A stretch of DNA of 64,000 nt, from the NCBI GenBank assembly GCA_963794685.1, contig CAWCFK010000004.1, forward strand, positions 930,001-994,000. Reading direction: 5' to 3'. The notes beneath the pieces were generated by a model. The model saw nothing but the letters and a program-made list of their open reading frames with translations, ran no database searches and was not told the DNA's origin. Position 1 is the stretch's first letter. Each line of letters opens with the position of its first letter. This document shows positions 39,901 through 47,611 of this stretch, in pieces. Both the position numbers and the translations under genes were made by a program. Source of the DNA: CAVTWH01 sp963794685 (GTDB taxonomy: Bacteria; Actinomycetota; Actinomycetes; Mycobacteriales; Micromonosporaceae).

Positions 39901-40744
39901 GTGGAGAAGGCGAGGAAGGTACCGAGGCTGATGCTGCCCGCGCACAGCCAGCCAGCCGCCGAGCGCGAGTACCCCGACCTGGCCCGAGGGCCGGGATGGC
40001 CTGCATCACCGGGTTGTACTTCGCGGTCAGCCGGACGGCCCGCATCCGCAGCGCGTACAGCCGGCGGGCGGCCGTCGAGAGCTTGTCGAGCTCCTGCTCC
40101 TCCTGGCCGAAGCCCTTGACCACGCGGACCCCGGTGACCGCGTCGTCGACCACGCCGGCGACCACGCCGGCCTCCTGCTGCGCGGCCCAGGTGGCCGGGA
40201 AGAGGGTGCGCGCGGAGAGCTTGGCGAGCAGCCACAGGCCCGGTCCGACGGCGAGCGCGATCAGCGTGAGCACCGGGGAGAGCCACAGCATGGCGATCAG
40301 CGAGATGACGAAGAGCAGCAGGTTGCCGGTCATGATCGGGACCATCGCGAGCAGGCCCTGGACCATGGTGATGTCGGAGATGGTGCGGCTGACGATCTGG
40401 CCGGTGCGCAGCTCGTCCTGCTGGGCGCCGTCGAAGCCGGCGAGCGCGCCGAACATCTCGGTACGCAGTTGGTGCTGCACGTCGATGGAGAGCCGGCCGC
40501 CGTAGTACCGGCGGACGAAGGTGGTGCCGTAGCTGACCAGTGCCGCGCCGATCAGGGCGACGGCCAGCGGGGCGAGCGGGGTGTCCCGGGCGATGATCGC
40601 GTGGTCGACGATGGCGCGCTGGATGAGCGGCGTGAGCGCGGTGACCGTCATGCCGAGCAGCGCGCCGCCGAAGGCGAGCAGGACGTGCCGACGGTACCGC
40701 CAGCAGTACCCGAGTAGTCGCGCCAGCCAGCCCCGGTTCCCCAT
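36917..40744 (-). CDS. Fused full-size ABC exporter, TMD-NBD-TMD-NBD (two frameshifts)
   Basis: Two complete ABC half-exporters in one chain of about 1,275 residues. Half one has six helices from CWRYRRHVLLAFGGALLG, then an NBD with GTAGSGKSTLSLLLQ (Walker A), GLTLSGGQRQRIALAR (signature) and LLVLDDATSAVDA (Walker B). A Gly/Pro/Ala linker (about 38780-38990) joins half two, whose NBD has GETGAGKSTVVKLVS, NLSSGQRQLLALARAQ and ILLMDEATAALDLAT. Frame changes fall near 39975 and 39540, both in half one; half two is clean. In many bacteria this pair is encoded by two adjacent genes. Drug or lipid export is likely. The start ATG at 40744 follows an operator-like repeat. Confidence 0.88.
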
Positions 40745-40745
40745 A

Positions 40746-40760
40746 ATTAGCAACCCTAAC
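40746..40760 (-). promoter_or_regulatory. Operator-like imperfect palindrome before the ABC exporter
   Basis: On the minus strand gttagggttgctaat, directly before the ATG, forms ttag/ctaa arms around ggttg. Similar TTAG...CTAA elements are bound by MarR-type repressors of exporters. The region is AT-rich relative to its surroundings. Confidence 0.35.
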
Positions 40761-40792
40761 CAACTGGCCAGGGAAAACCCAGGGGGCTTAGT

Positions 40793-41878
40793 TCAGCGCA
40801 TCGACATATGAACGTGGTTGGTGTGGTCACCGGAGGGATCGCCGCCCTCGGTGGTGTATTTGTGCCAGCCCCGACCGGGAATCCAGATCATCTTGTACCA
40901 GATGACGTAGAGCACCCCGAGCCGATCGGAGTTGCCGATCAACCACCCGGCCAACCGACAGCCGTAGTTGTAGTCGCTACCGGCCGCCTTGCCGGCGAAG
41001 CCGGTGGCGTTGGCGGCCCAGTCGCAGGCCCGACCCTTCGGATGCTCGCCCCAGCTCTGCGTCCGCCAGCACTTCACGAAGTGGTTGAAGCCGCCCGGAA
41101 AGCCCGGAACGGTGGCCTTCTTCACCGCGTTGTAGGCGCGGATGGTGCGTGCGGTGAGCTTGCCACCGGTCCCGGTCGGGTCGGTGATGGACTTGGTCTC
41201 GGCCGGCCACGAGCCGTCGGAGTTGCGCGGCGCCTGCTCGGCGGTGGGGGCCGGGACCAAGTCCATCACCCCGGACGGGCCGCCGACGGCCGTGCCGAGC
41301 AGCTTGTCCAACTTGCTCTTCTGCGCCGCGAGCTGTGCCTCGGCATTGCGCTGGGCGGCCACCTCGTTGTTGAGGGCCTCCTGCTCCTTCTTGCCCTCTT
41401 CCTGGATGCGCTGGAGATCGCGCAGCACCAGGTTCTGCTCCTCGGCGAACATGTGCACCGCGGCGAGCCGGTCGAGCAGGTCCTCCGGAGTGGCCGCGCC
41501 GAGGATCACGTTGGCCTGGCTGACCCCGCCGGCGCCCTTGTACATGGCGGAGGCTACTTCGCCCGCCGACGCGTTCAGCCGGGCGAGGGTGAGGTTGGTC
41601 CGGGTGAGCGTCTCCTGCAACTGCGCCTGCCGGGCGACCGAGGCGTTGACCTTGGCCTGGGCGTCCTGGAGCTGCGCGGAGATGTCGCCGACCGCGTCTT
41701 CCAGGGTGCCGTTGCTGTTCCCGTCGGGGTCCGGATCGGCCCAGCCGGCGGTGGCCGGTGCGGCGAGTATCAGCACGATCGCGACGAGTGAGGCGATGAG
41801 GGTACGTGCCAGGCGAATCCGGTGCCGGGCAGTGGTCGGCGCATCAGGCGCTCGACCGGCCCGTCGGCTCAGCCTCAC
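40793..41878 (-). CDS. Secreted coiled-coil cell-wall protein
   Basis: A 361-residue exported protein, intact. A signal sequence (TLIASLVAIVLILAAPATAGWA) is followed by a long coiled coil (AVGDISAQLQDAQAKVNASV through ALNNEVAAQRNAEAQLAAQK), as in RipA/CwlO-type N-terminal regulatory domains. The C-terminal 160 residues form a compact domain with Cys residues (KCWRTQSWGEHPKGRACDWA, NYGCRLAGWLIG) and end DHTNHVHMSMR. The His-rich HxNHVH end is shared with ARB_07466-like and peptidase-like cell-wall proteins, but I see no NlpC/P60 catalytic Cys-His set. Likely involved in peptidoglycan remodelling. GTG start. Confidence 0.75.
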   Translation of the reverse strand: MRLSRRAGRAPDAPTTARHRIRLARTLIASLVAIVLILAAPATAGWADPDPDGNSNGTLEDAVGDISAQLQDAQAKVNASVARQAQLQETLTRTNLTLARLNASAGEVASAMYKGAGGVSQANVILGAATPEDLLDRLAAVHMFAEEQNLVLRDLQRIQEEGKKEQEALNNEVAAQRNAEAQLAAQKSKLDKLLGTAVGGPSGVMDLVPAPTAEQAPRNSDGSWPAETKSITDPTGTGGKLTARTIRAYNAVKKATVPGFPGGFNHFVKCWRTQSWGEHPKGRACDWAANATGFAGKAAGSDYNYGCRLAGWLIGNSDRLGVLYVIWYKMIWIPGRGWHKYTTEGGDPSGDHTNHVHMSMR

Positions 41879-41917
41879 GTAGGGGGGTCCTTCCCGGAGG
41901 GTAGGTGGTCCGGCAGG

Positions 41918-41923
41918 AGCCTA
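41918..41923 (-). promoter_or_regulatory. Possible -10 element of the coiled-coil gene
   Basis: TAGGCT on the minus strand, about 40 bases before the GTG, fits the actinobacterial -10 consensus. No matching -35 hexamer is present, so this is tentative. Confidence 0.35.
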
Positions 41924-42039
41924 CCCGAAACCAGTACGGAGCGCGCCGGCCATCCGCGCGCCAATCTCACCTTCGGTCGCGGACACGACCCGGTGCGTCC
42001 ACCTCGACCTGCGGAAACAGTCTCGACTGCGAGTCGCGG

Positions 42040-42064
42040 ACATGGGTGCCCCGGTCACCCATGT
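42040..42064. other. 9-bp stem-loop, possible RNA element
   Basis: The perfect arms acatgggtg (42040-42048) and cacccatgt (42056-42064) flank the loop ccccggt. Confidence 0.5.
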
Positions 42065-42139
42065 GTCGCGCCGGGCCGCTGCCGGTCACTGTCCGTAGTG
42101 AAGGGCCTCGACAGGTGGTACCCGCCGGCCGGAACGTCG

Positions 42140-42175
42140 TTCGGGAGGGCGGCCAGCACTGGCCGCCCTCCCGAA
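42140..42175. terminator. 17-bp terminator-like hairpin in a divergent intergenic region
   Basis: The arms ttcgggagggcggccag (42140-42156) and ctggccgccctcccgaa (42159-42175) are perfect. A terminator between two divergent genes implies an unrecognised transcript that ends here, from one side or the other. Confidence 0.65.
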
Positions 42176-42482
42176 ACGCGCACCATCGCTTACGCGACTA
42201 TTCGACCGGCCACACCCCTGTACCGGCCGCGTGATGAGAACGTTATCCGGTGCCGGTGACGAGGCTGTCGCCGGGCCATGTCGGGTTAGTTAACAAGACG
42301 CCCGGTTTGTGGGGTCAATCACTCCAGGCCCCGCCATCATGATCGGCGGCGCGGCAGTTGTCCGGATGTGGTAGAAAGTACGGGCTCTGGAAGTACCACC
42401 CGTCGAGCGGCGCGCGCGTTTTCGGCGAGCGTGGCCGCACGATCCGCGGGATGATCCGCACGGATCCCCGCCTGGAGGTGTG

Positions 42483-42891
42483 ATGTCAGTCCTGACGATC
42501 GATGTGCACGTGGAAGCGTCCGGCACGGTTGTGGTTCACCCCCACGGGGAGATCGACTCGGAGAATGCGCCCGAGGTGCGTGAACTGGTGACCGCCCGGC
42601 TGGCCGGTGCAGCCCACGCCGGCCGGCATCAAGATCGACCTGAGTGCCGTCGACTTCATCGACTCGGTCGGCATCGGCGCCCTGGTCGGCTGCTTCCACA
42701 CGGCGGCCGCCAGTGGCGTCACGCTGACCGTGGTCAACCCGACCACGCTACGTGCACCGGATCCTCTACATCTCGGGACTGCTCGGCCTGTTCGGCTCGC
42801 CGGCGGTGGCCACCAGCCACCGCAGCCCGGTGCCCGGCCGCCGGCGACGCCGCCCGGACGGGCCGAGCGCCGCCCGCCCAGGCGGCCGTAG
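42483..42891 (+). CDS. STAS-domain anti-sigma factor antagonist (frameshifted)
   Basis: SpoIIAA/RsbV-like protein that, when unphosphorylated, binds an anti-sigma kinase. The sheet-helix start SVLTIDVHVEASGTVVVHPH leads to GEIDSENAPEVRELV. The phosphorylation-site loop follows as DLSAVDFIDSVGIGALVG, with the acceptor Ser in DSVG, and VHRILYISGLLGLFG is the last helix. Frame changes near 42615 and 42745 split it into three pieces in the right order. The end is uncertain; I used the stop at 42891, giving a Pro/Arg-rich tail. The ATG has ggagg close upstream. No partner kinase or sigma gene is adjacent. Confidence 0.75.
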
Positions 42892-42954
42892 CCGCGCACC
42901 CCCGCCTCAGCGGCGGGCCCGCGTCACGGCCGAGCCGGCCGCCGTGTGCCGGCG

Positions 42955-45285
42955 TCAGGTGATCGGTAGCCAGTCGTCGTCGGTGGCGACGGTGGTCAGC
43001 CGCAGGGTGGCCCGGGACAGCGCGACGTAGAGCGTGCGGGCGCCGGCCGGCGACTCGCGCAGGATGTGCCCCGGCTCCACCACCAGCACCCCGTCGTACT
43101 CCATGCCCTTGGCCTCCAGGCTGGTCACCACCTGCAGCCGGGGGTCGGTGAGCCCGGCCAGCATGGCGGCCACCGCGTCCCGCTCGGCCTGGGTGGCGAC
43201 CACGCCCACCGTGCCGTCCACCTCGGCCAGCAGTTCGGCGGCGGCGGCACGCACCGCCGGCGGCCAGTCGTCGCACGGTCAGCCGGCGCGGGCGCCACGC
43301 CGGTGGTCCGCACCGCGGTCGGCAGGTCCGCGTCCGGCACCGAGCGGCGGATCACCGCCGCCGCCACCGCGAAGATCTCCACCGAGTTGCGGTAGTTCGT
43401 GCTCAGCGTGTACTCGCTGCGCCGCCGCGAGCCCAGCGCCGCGTCCATCGCCCGGCGCGCCTCGCCCGGGTCGCCGCGCCAGGCGGCCTGCGCCGGGTCG
43501 CCGACCACGGTCCAGCTCGCGTACTCGGCGCGCCGGCCGATCATCCGCCACTGCATCGGCGACACGTCCTGCGCCTCGTCGACCACGATGTGCGCGTACT
43601 CCCGGTAGTCCGCGGGCCGGACGACGGCCTGCGCGCGGGCGGCGGCCTGCCGGTCGGCGTACGTGGTGACCTCGCGTACCCCGGAGACCAGGAACGGGTC
43701 GCCGCGCCGGGTCGGCGGGGCCGGCGGGCTGCCCAGCAGGTCGTCCAGCTCGTCCAGCAGGGCGACGTCCTCGACGGTCGGGCCGTCGGACTCCAGCCGG
43801 GTCAGGCTGGCCGCCAGCGTGCCCACCTCGACCCGGGAGAGCAGGCCGTGCGCGTACCGGGCGGCCACCGCCGGATCGGCCAGCGAGGCCAGTACCCGCG
43901 TCGGGCGCAGCCGGGGCCACCAGGCGCCCATGAAGGCCACGAACTCGCGCCGCTCGGCCACGTCGGTGGCGAACTCCTCGCGGGTCGGTCACCCGGTCCG
44001 CCCCGAGCAACCGCCGCCGCCTGCCGCCACAGCGCGTCCAGCACCAGCCCGGCCGCCTTCGGCCGGACCGCGTTGCGCTTCGCGCCGCTGCCGAGCAGCG
44101 AGTCCCGTAGCCGGTCGAGTTCACCGGCGGAGAGGGTGAGCAGCGTGCTGCGGTAGAGCATGCGCAGCTGGGTCGGCGTCCCCGGTACCCCGTCCCGGGC
44201 GGCCCGGGACAAGTACCCGCGCCATCCGCAGCGAGCCCTTCACGGTGGCCGCGTCGTCGCTGTCGCGCCGGGTCGCCGAGGTCCACTGCGGCTCCAGGCC
44301 GGTCCCGAGGGCACCCAGCGAGCGCAGCGTCACCTCGTCCTCGCCCAGCGACGGCAGTACCCGGGAGATGTAGCTGACGAAGGTCGGGGACGGCCCGACC
44401 ACCAGCACCCCGCCCCCGGCGAAGCGCTGCCGGTCGGAGTAGAGCAGGTACGCGGCCCGGTGCAGGGCGACCGCCGTCTTGCCGGTACCCGGCCCGCCGC
44501 GCACGATGGTGACCCCGAGCGCGGGGGAGCGGATCGCCTCGTCCTGCTCCTTCTGGATGGTCGAGACGATGTCGCGCATGCCGGTGCCGGTGGTCCGGGC
44601 CAGGGTGGCCACCAGCGCGCCGTCCCCGATCACCTGCAGGTCCGGCCCGGCGTCGTCCGGGTCGAGCAGGTCGTCCTCGACGCCGATGACCCGTTCCCCG
44701 GAGGACTGGATGACCCGGCGGCGGATCACGCCCATCGGGTCCACGGCGGTGGCCCGGTAGAAGGCGGCGGCGGCCGGCGCCCGCCAGTCGATCACCAGCG
44801 AGCGGGCCTGCTCGTCGCGCAGCCCGAGCCGGCCGACATAACGGACCTCTCCCGTGGTCGGCTCGCTATCCTCGCCAGCTTTGCCGCCGTCCGGATCCTC
44901 GCTGCTGCCGGTGGCCGGGCCGCCGGTCCCGGTGCTCCCGGTGCTGGTGTCGCCGGTGTGCAGTGTTGCCGGGGTCGGTGTTGCCGGGGTCGGTGTTGGC
45001 GGGGTCCGGGCCGCCGTCATCCGGGCCGGCCTCGGCGGGGCGCAGGTCGAGCCGGCCGAAGACCAGCCCCTCGTGCTCGGAGTCGAGCAGGCGGCGGCGG
45101 CGGGCGGCGTGGTAGACCATCGCGTCGCGCTCGACGAGGGCGCCGAAGTTGCCGACCCTGGCGATGCCGTACCCGGCGGCCTCGGCCGCGATCGCCTCTT
45201 TCTTGATCACTTCGAGGCGGGCGTACACCAGGTCGACGTGCTGTTGTTCGGTGGCGATCTCGTGCTCAGCGGCGGACGTGCTCAA
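42955..45285 (-). CDS. helD: HelD-type SF1 helicase, RNA polymerase recycling factor (about five frameshifts)
   Basis: UvrD-like motor of the HelD family, which removes stalled RNA polymerase from DNA. The N-terminal coiled coil (EHEIATEQQHVDLVYARLEV) would enter the secondary channel. The motor shows IVRGGPGTGKTAVALHRAAY (Walker A), VVDEAQDVSPMQWRMI (Walker B), STNYRNSVEIF, and the last motifs KGMEYDGVLVVEPG and LYVALSRAT. Frame changes lie near 44970, 44215, 43985 and 43270, with a possible extra one near 43890. All segments are colinear; repaired length is about 775 residues. The TTG at 45285 is chosen because aaggag precedes it by four bases; an ATG at 45312 lacks such a site. Confidence 0.85.
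44963..45007. repeat. Three 15-bp tandem repeats in the HelD linker
   Basis: Units of gtgttgccggggtcg repeat three times in the Asn/Asp/Thr-rich linker between the HelD coiled coil and the motor. The frame is lost at or next to these repeats. Confidence 0.75.
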
Positions 45286-45454
45286 CAGACTCCTTCGACC
45301 AAGGTAGGTCATCCAGCGTACTGGTAACCGCGCACCGGCCCCGCACCGCGCATGCCCCGCGGCCGGCGAGGCGGCAGTTCGGCGGCCTCACCTGTCGTTG
45401 CCCGGCGCTGGCGGCACGGACCAGCCGAGCCGTCCCGCCGGGCTGACCGCGCGG

Positions 45455-46195
45455 TCAGGCGGTTTCGGCCCGCTCGGCGCTGAACCGCTCGGCCTGCTCG
45501 GCGGCGAACTCGACGGCCACTGCGGTTGCCGCCCCGGCCATCATCGCGGTGCCCGGGCTCGCGCCGGCGGCGCCGGTGGGCAGCGCGGCGTCGGAGCGGC
45601 GGCGGGCCCGCGAGCGCAGGAACAGGGTGCTACCGACGCCGAAGAGCACCGCCACGACCAGCGCGATCCAGGAGAACCGGGAAAGCCAGTGCTCGGCGGC
45701 CTGGCCGACCTTGTAGATCACCAGGCTGGTGCCACCGGCCCAGACGATGCCGCCAGCCGCGTTGGCGGCCAGGAAACGGGGGTACGGCACGCGCAGCGCG
45801 CCAGCGAGCGGCCCGGCGAGGACCCGCAGCAGCGCCACGAACCGGCCGAAGAAGATCGCCCACACGCCGTACTTGTCGAACAGCCGCTCCGCCCGGGCCA
45901 GTTGCTCGGGGCCGAGGTGGGTGGGGAACCGCCGACCCAGCCGCTCCAGCAGCGGGCGGCCACCGCGTCGGCCGATGGCGTACCCGACCGAGTCGCCGAT
46001 GATCGCTCCGGCGCTCGCGGCGATCGCCACCCACCACACGTCGATCGTGCCGGTTGCGGCCAGCAGGGACGCGCCGACCAGGCAGATCTCGCCGGGCAGC
46101 GGGACGCCCATGCTCTCCACGGCGATCACTCCGCCGACGATCAGGTAGGCCAGTGCGGGTGGTACGACCGCCAGCCAGTGCTGGACCATGTCCAC
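45455..46195 (-). CDS. DedA-family membrane protein
   Basis: A 246-residue DedA/VTT-type polytopic membrane protein, a family now linked to undecaprenyl-phosphate and phospholipid flipping. Hallmarks are VESMGVPLPGEICLVGASLLA (ExxxxPxPGE-type motif), GDSVGYAIGRRGGRPLLERLG, FGRFVALLRVLAGPLAGALR (the conserved FxRF/R-GP segment) and NAAGGIVWAGG. Five to six helices are predicted, and the C-terminal 60 residues form a basic then Ala/Glu-rich cytoplasmic tail. The GTG at 46195 has ggaggt six bases upstream; starts at 46216 or 46189 are possible. Confidence 0.9.
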   Translation of the reverse strand: MDMVQHWLAVVPPALAYLIVGGVIAVESMGVPLPGEICLVGASLLAATGTIDVWWVAIAASAGAIIGDSVGYAIGRRGGRPLLERLGRRFPTHLGPEQLARAERLFDKYGVWAIFFGRFVALLRVLAGPLAGALRVPYPRFLAANAAGGIVWAGGTSLVIYKVGQAAEHWLSRFSWIALVVAVLFGVGSTLFLRSRARRRSDAALPTGAAGASPGTAMMAGAATAVAVEFAAEQAERFSAERAETA

Positions 46196-46356
46196 CGTCG
46201 TACCTCCACTCGTCACGCCCCCTGACGGCTATCCACGCTACGTCGCCACGCTGGGCGGCGACACCCCCGGCGAGGCCCGCAGACTGTGATCCGCAGCCCG
46301 TCCGGGTACGCCAAAGAGCCCCCCGACCTGCGTCGGAGGGCCCGTCGGGCGTTATT

Positions 46357-46689
46357 TCAGGCGGCCTCGAAAACGCCGGCGTCAACCAGGCGCTTCTCCG
46401 CGTTGTCCCAGCCGTGGGTCGGGAACGCGGCGGCCAACCCGACCAGCTCGGCGCGGATCTTGGCACCGTGTCCGGCACCGGCCAGCACCCGGACCTCTTC
46501 GACGAAAGCGTCGGAGTCGGTCTTGAGGTGGACGGTCTTGCCGTTGGTCAGGTTGCGGACGTAGGCGAACTTTCCGCCCGCCAACGGGATCACGTACTTG
46601 AACTCGCCGAGCACGCTCAGCGCACCGCCCTGGCCTGCTTGGCCTGCGCGTACTGACGCGCGCGCGGTCTTGGAGGTGTTACTCGCCAC
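46357..46689 (-). CDS. Conserved small actinobacterial protein of unknown function
   Basis: A 110-residue soluble protein. After a basic, Ser/Thr/Ala-rich N terminus (about 25 residues), the core reads ALSVLGEFKYVIPLAGGKFA then YVRNLTNGKTVHLKTDSDAF and a helical end (AHRAELVGL-like, ending DAGVFEAA). The strand-rich core with NGKTV resembles small DUF-type proteins widespread in actinobacteria, but I cannot name the family. GTG start with aaggag about nine bases upstream. Isolated between DedA (same strand, 160 bases on) and a divergent empty region. Confidence 0.7.
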   Translation of the reverse strand: MASNTSKTARASVRAGQAGQGGALSVLGEFKYVIPLAGGKFAYVRNLTNGKTVHLKTDSDAFVEEVRVLAGAGHGAKIRAELVGLAAAFPTHGWDNAEKRLVDAGVFEAA

Positions 46690-47053
46690 CCGGGGACTCC
46701 TTCACTAGCTGGCTCGGCAAGCAAGTCTAGCTGCCCGCGGCGCCGGTCCGGTAACCGGCCGGGTCCCCTCCGTTTGGGTGGGACCGGTGAACGCCCGTGT
46801 GCCACTTCGGCGTTTCTCTGGCGCCACGTGAATCACGCGGGCATCATGAACCAGCAGCGTCTGAACCTCGGCTCAGCCGCCGCGCAGCGTACCAACCGCC
46901 AGACTCACCACCAGCCGACCCAGCACAGCCGACCCAGAACCCTTGCCGTGACCAAACAGCGTCGTCCGTCCGGCAAGCCATCGGCACCAACGCCCACCAT
47001 GTCGCACCAGGTCGTAGGGGAAGACGCACCTGGAGCTCCGGGGGAGGTCGTTC
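46690..47053. other. 364-bp divergent intergenic region
   Basis: Between the small unknown gene and the DUF3145 gene. A stretch from 46846 could be read as a short basic peptide (MNQQRLNLGSAAAQRTNRQT), but it runs into the next gene in a different frame and has no ribosome site, so I do not call it. The strong ribosome site gggggaggtc just before 47054 belongs to DUF3145. No RNA structure was recognised. Confidence 0.4.
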
Positions 47054-47545
47054 GTGCCAACGCGTGGCGTCGTGTACGTCCACTCAACGCCGCTCGCCGT
47101 GTCCACACACGTCGAGTGGGCGATCGCGCGCGTCCTCGCCGCGCCGGTCAGCCTGCACTGGACGGTGCAGCCGATCGACGCCGGCGCCCGACGCGCGGAG
47201 TGCACCTGGTCGGGCCGGCCCGGTACCGGCGCCGAGATCGCCGCTGAACTGCGGCAGTGGCCGATGATCCGGTTCGAGGTCACCGAGGAGCCCAGCCCCG
47301 GGGTCGACGGCCAGCGGTTCATGTTCGTTCCCGGCCGTGGTCTGCACACCGCCGGCATGAGCGCGAACGGTGACATCCTGATCAGCGAACACCAACTCCG
47401 TGCCGCGATGGCCGCCGCCCGCGGTCCGGAAGCGCTGTCACACACGCTGGATCGGGCCCTCGGCTCGGCCTGGGACGCCGAGTTGGAGCCCTACCGCTAC
47501 GCCGGCGACGGCGCCCCGGTCACCTGGCTCACCCAGGCCGGCTGA
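47054..47545 (+). CDS. DUF3145 protein
   Basis: A 163-residue member of the actinobacterial DUF3145 family. It begins MPTRGVVYVHSTPLAVSTHV and includes the conserved SLHWTVQPIDAGARRAECTW and GRGLHTAGMSANGDILISEH segments, followed by a helical region with LDRALGSAWDAELEPYRYAG. The family is found almost only in actinobacteria and is commonly next to fatty-acid synthesis genes, as here where fabF, acpP, fabH and fabD follow 3.4 kb away. Its biochemical role is unknown. GTG start preceded by gggggagg. Confidence 0.85.
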   Translation: MPTRGVVYVHSTPLAVSTHVEWAIARVLAAPVSLHWTVQPIDAGARRAECTWSGRPGTGAEIAAELRQWPMIRFEVTEEPSPGVDGQRFMFVPGRGLHTAGMSANGDILISEHQLRAAMAAARGPEALSHTLDRALGSAWDAELEPYRYAGDGAPVTWLTQAG

Positions 47546-47611
47546 CCCGGACTCCCCGCCGTGCCGCGGCGCGGTTGACCCGGTACCGCCAGACAGGGTC
47601 TGATCAGGGAC

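Larger units (their letters stand above)
41945..42482. other. Divergent intergenic region with structured segments and no gene
   Basis: About 600 bases lie between the coiled-coil gene and the STAS gene. I see no coding bias. It contains a 5-bp hairpin (cgact/agtcg near 42024-42036), a 9-bp hairpin (42040-42064) and a 17-bp terminator-like hairpin (42140-42175), then an AT-richer patch with gttagttaac near 42285-42295. I looked for tRNA T-loops and c-di-AMP riboswitch landmarks and found none. Confidence 0.5.

Noticed and set aside
41879..42482. Cyclic di-AMP (ydaO-type) riboswitch or tRNA in the gap upstream of the cell-wall protein
   Set aside because: Such riboswitches are common ahead of actinobacterial cell-wall genes, but the conserved blocks are missing, no T-loop is present, and the probable promoter at 41918 lies between the hairpins and the gene.
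46846..47053. Short basic peptide starting MNQQRLNLGS
   Set aside because: It has no ribosome site and weak coding bias, and it overlaps the DUF3145 gene in another frame.
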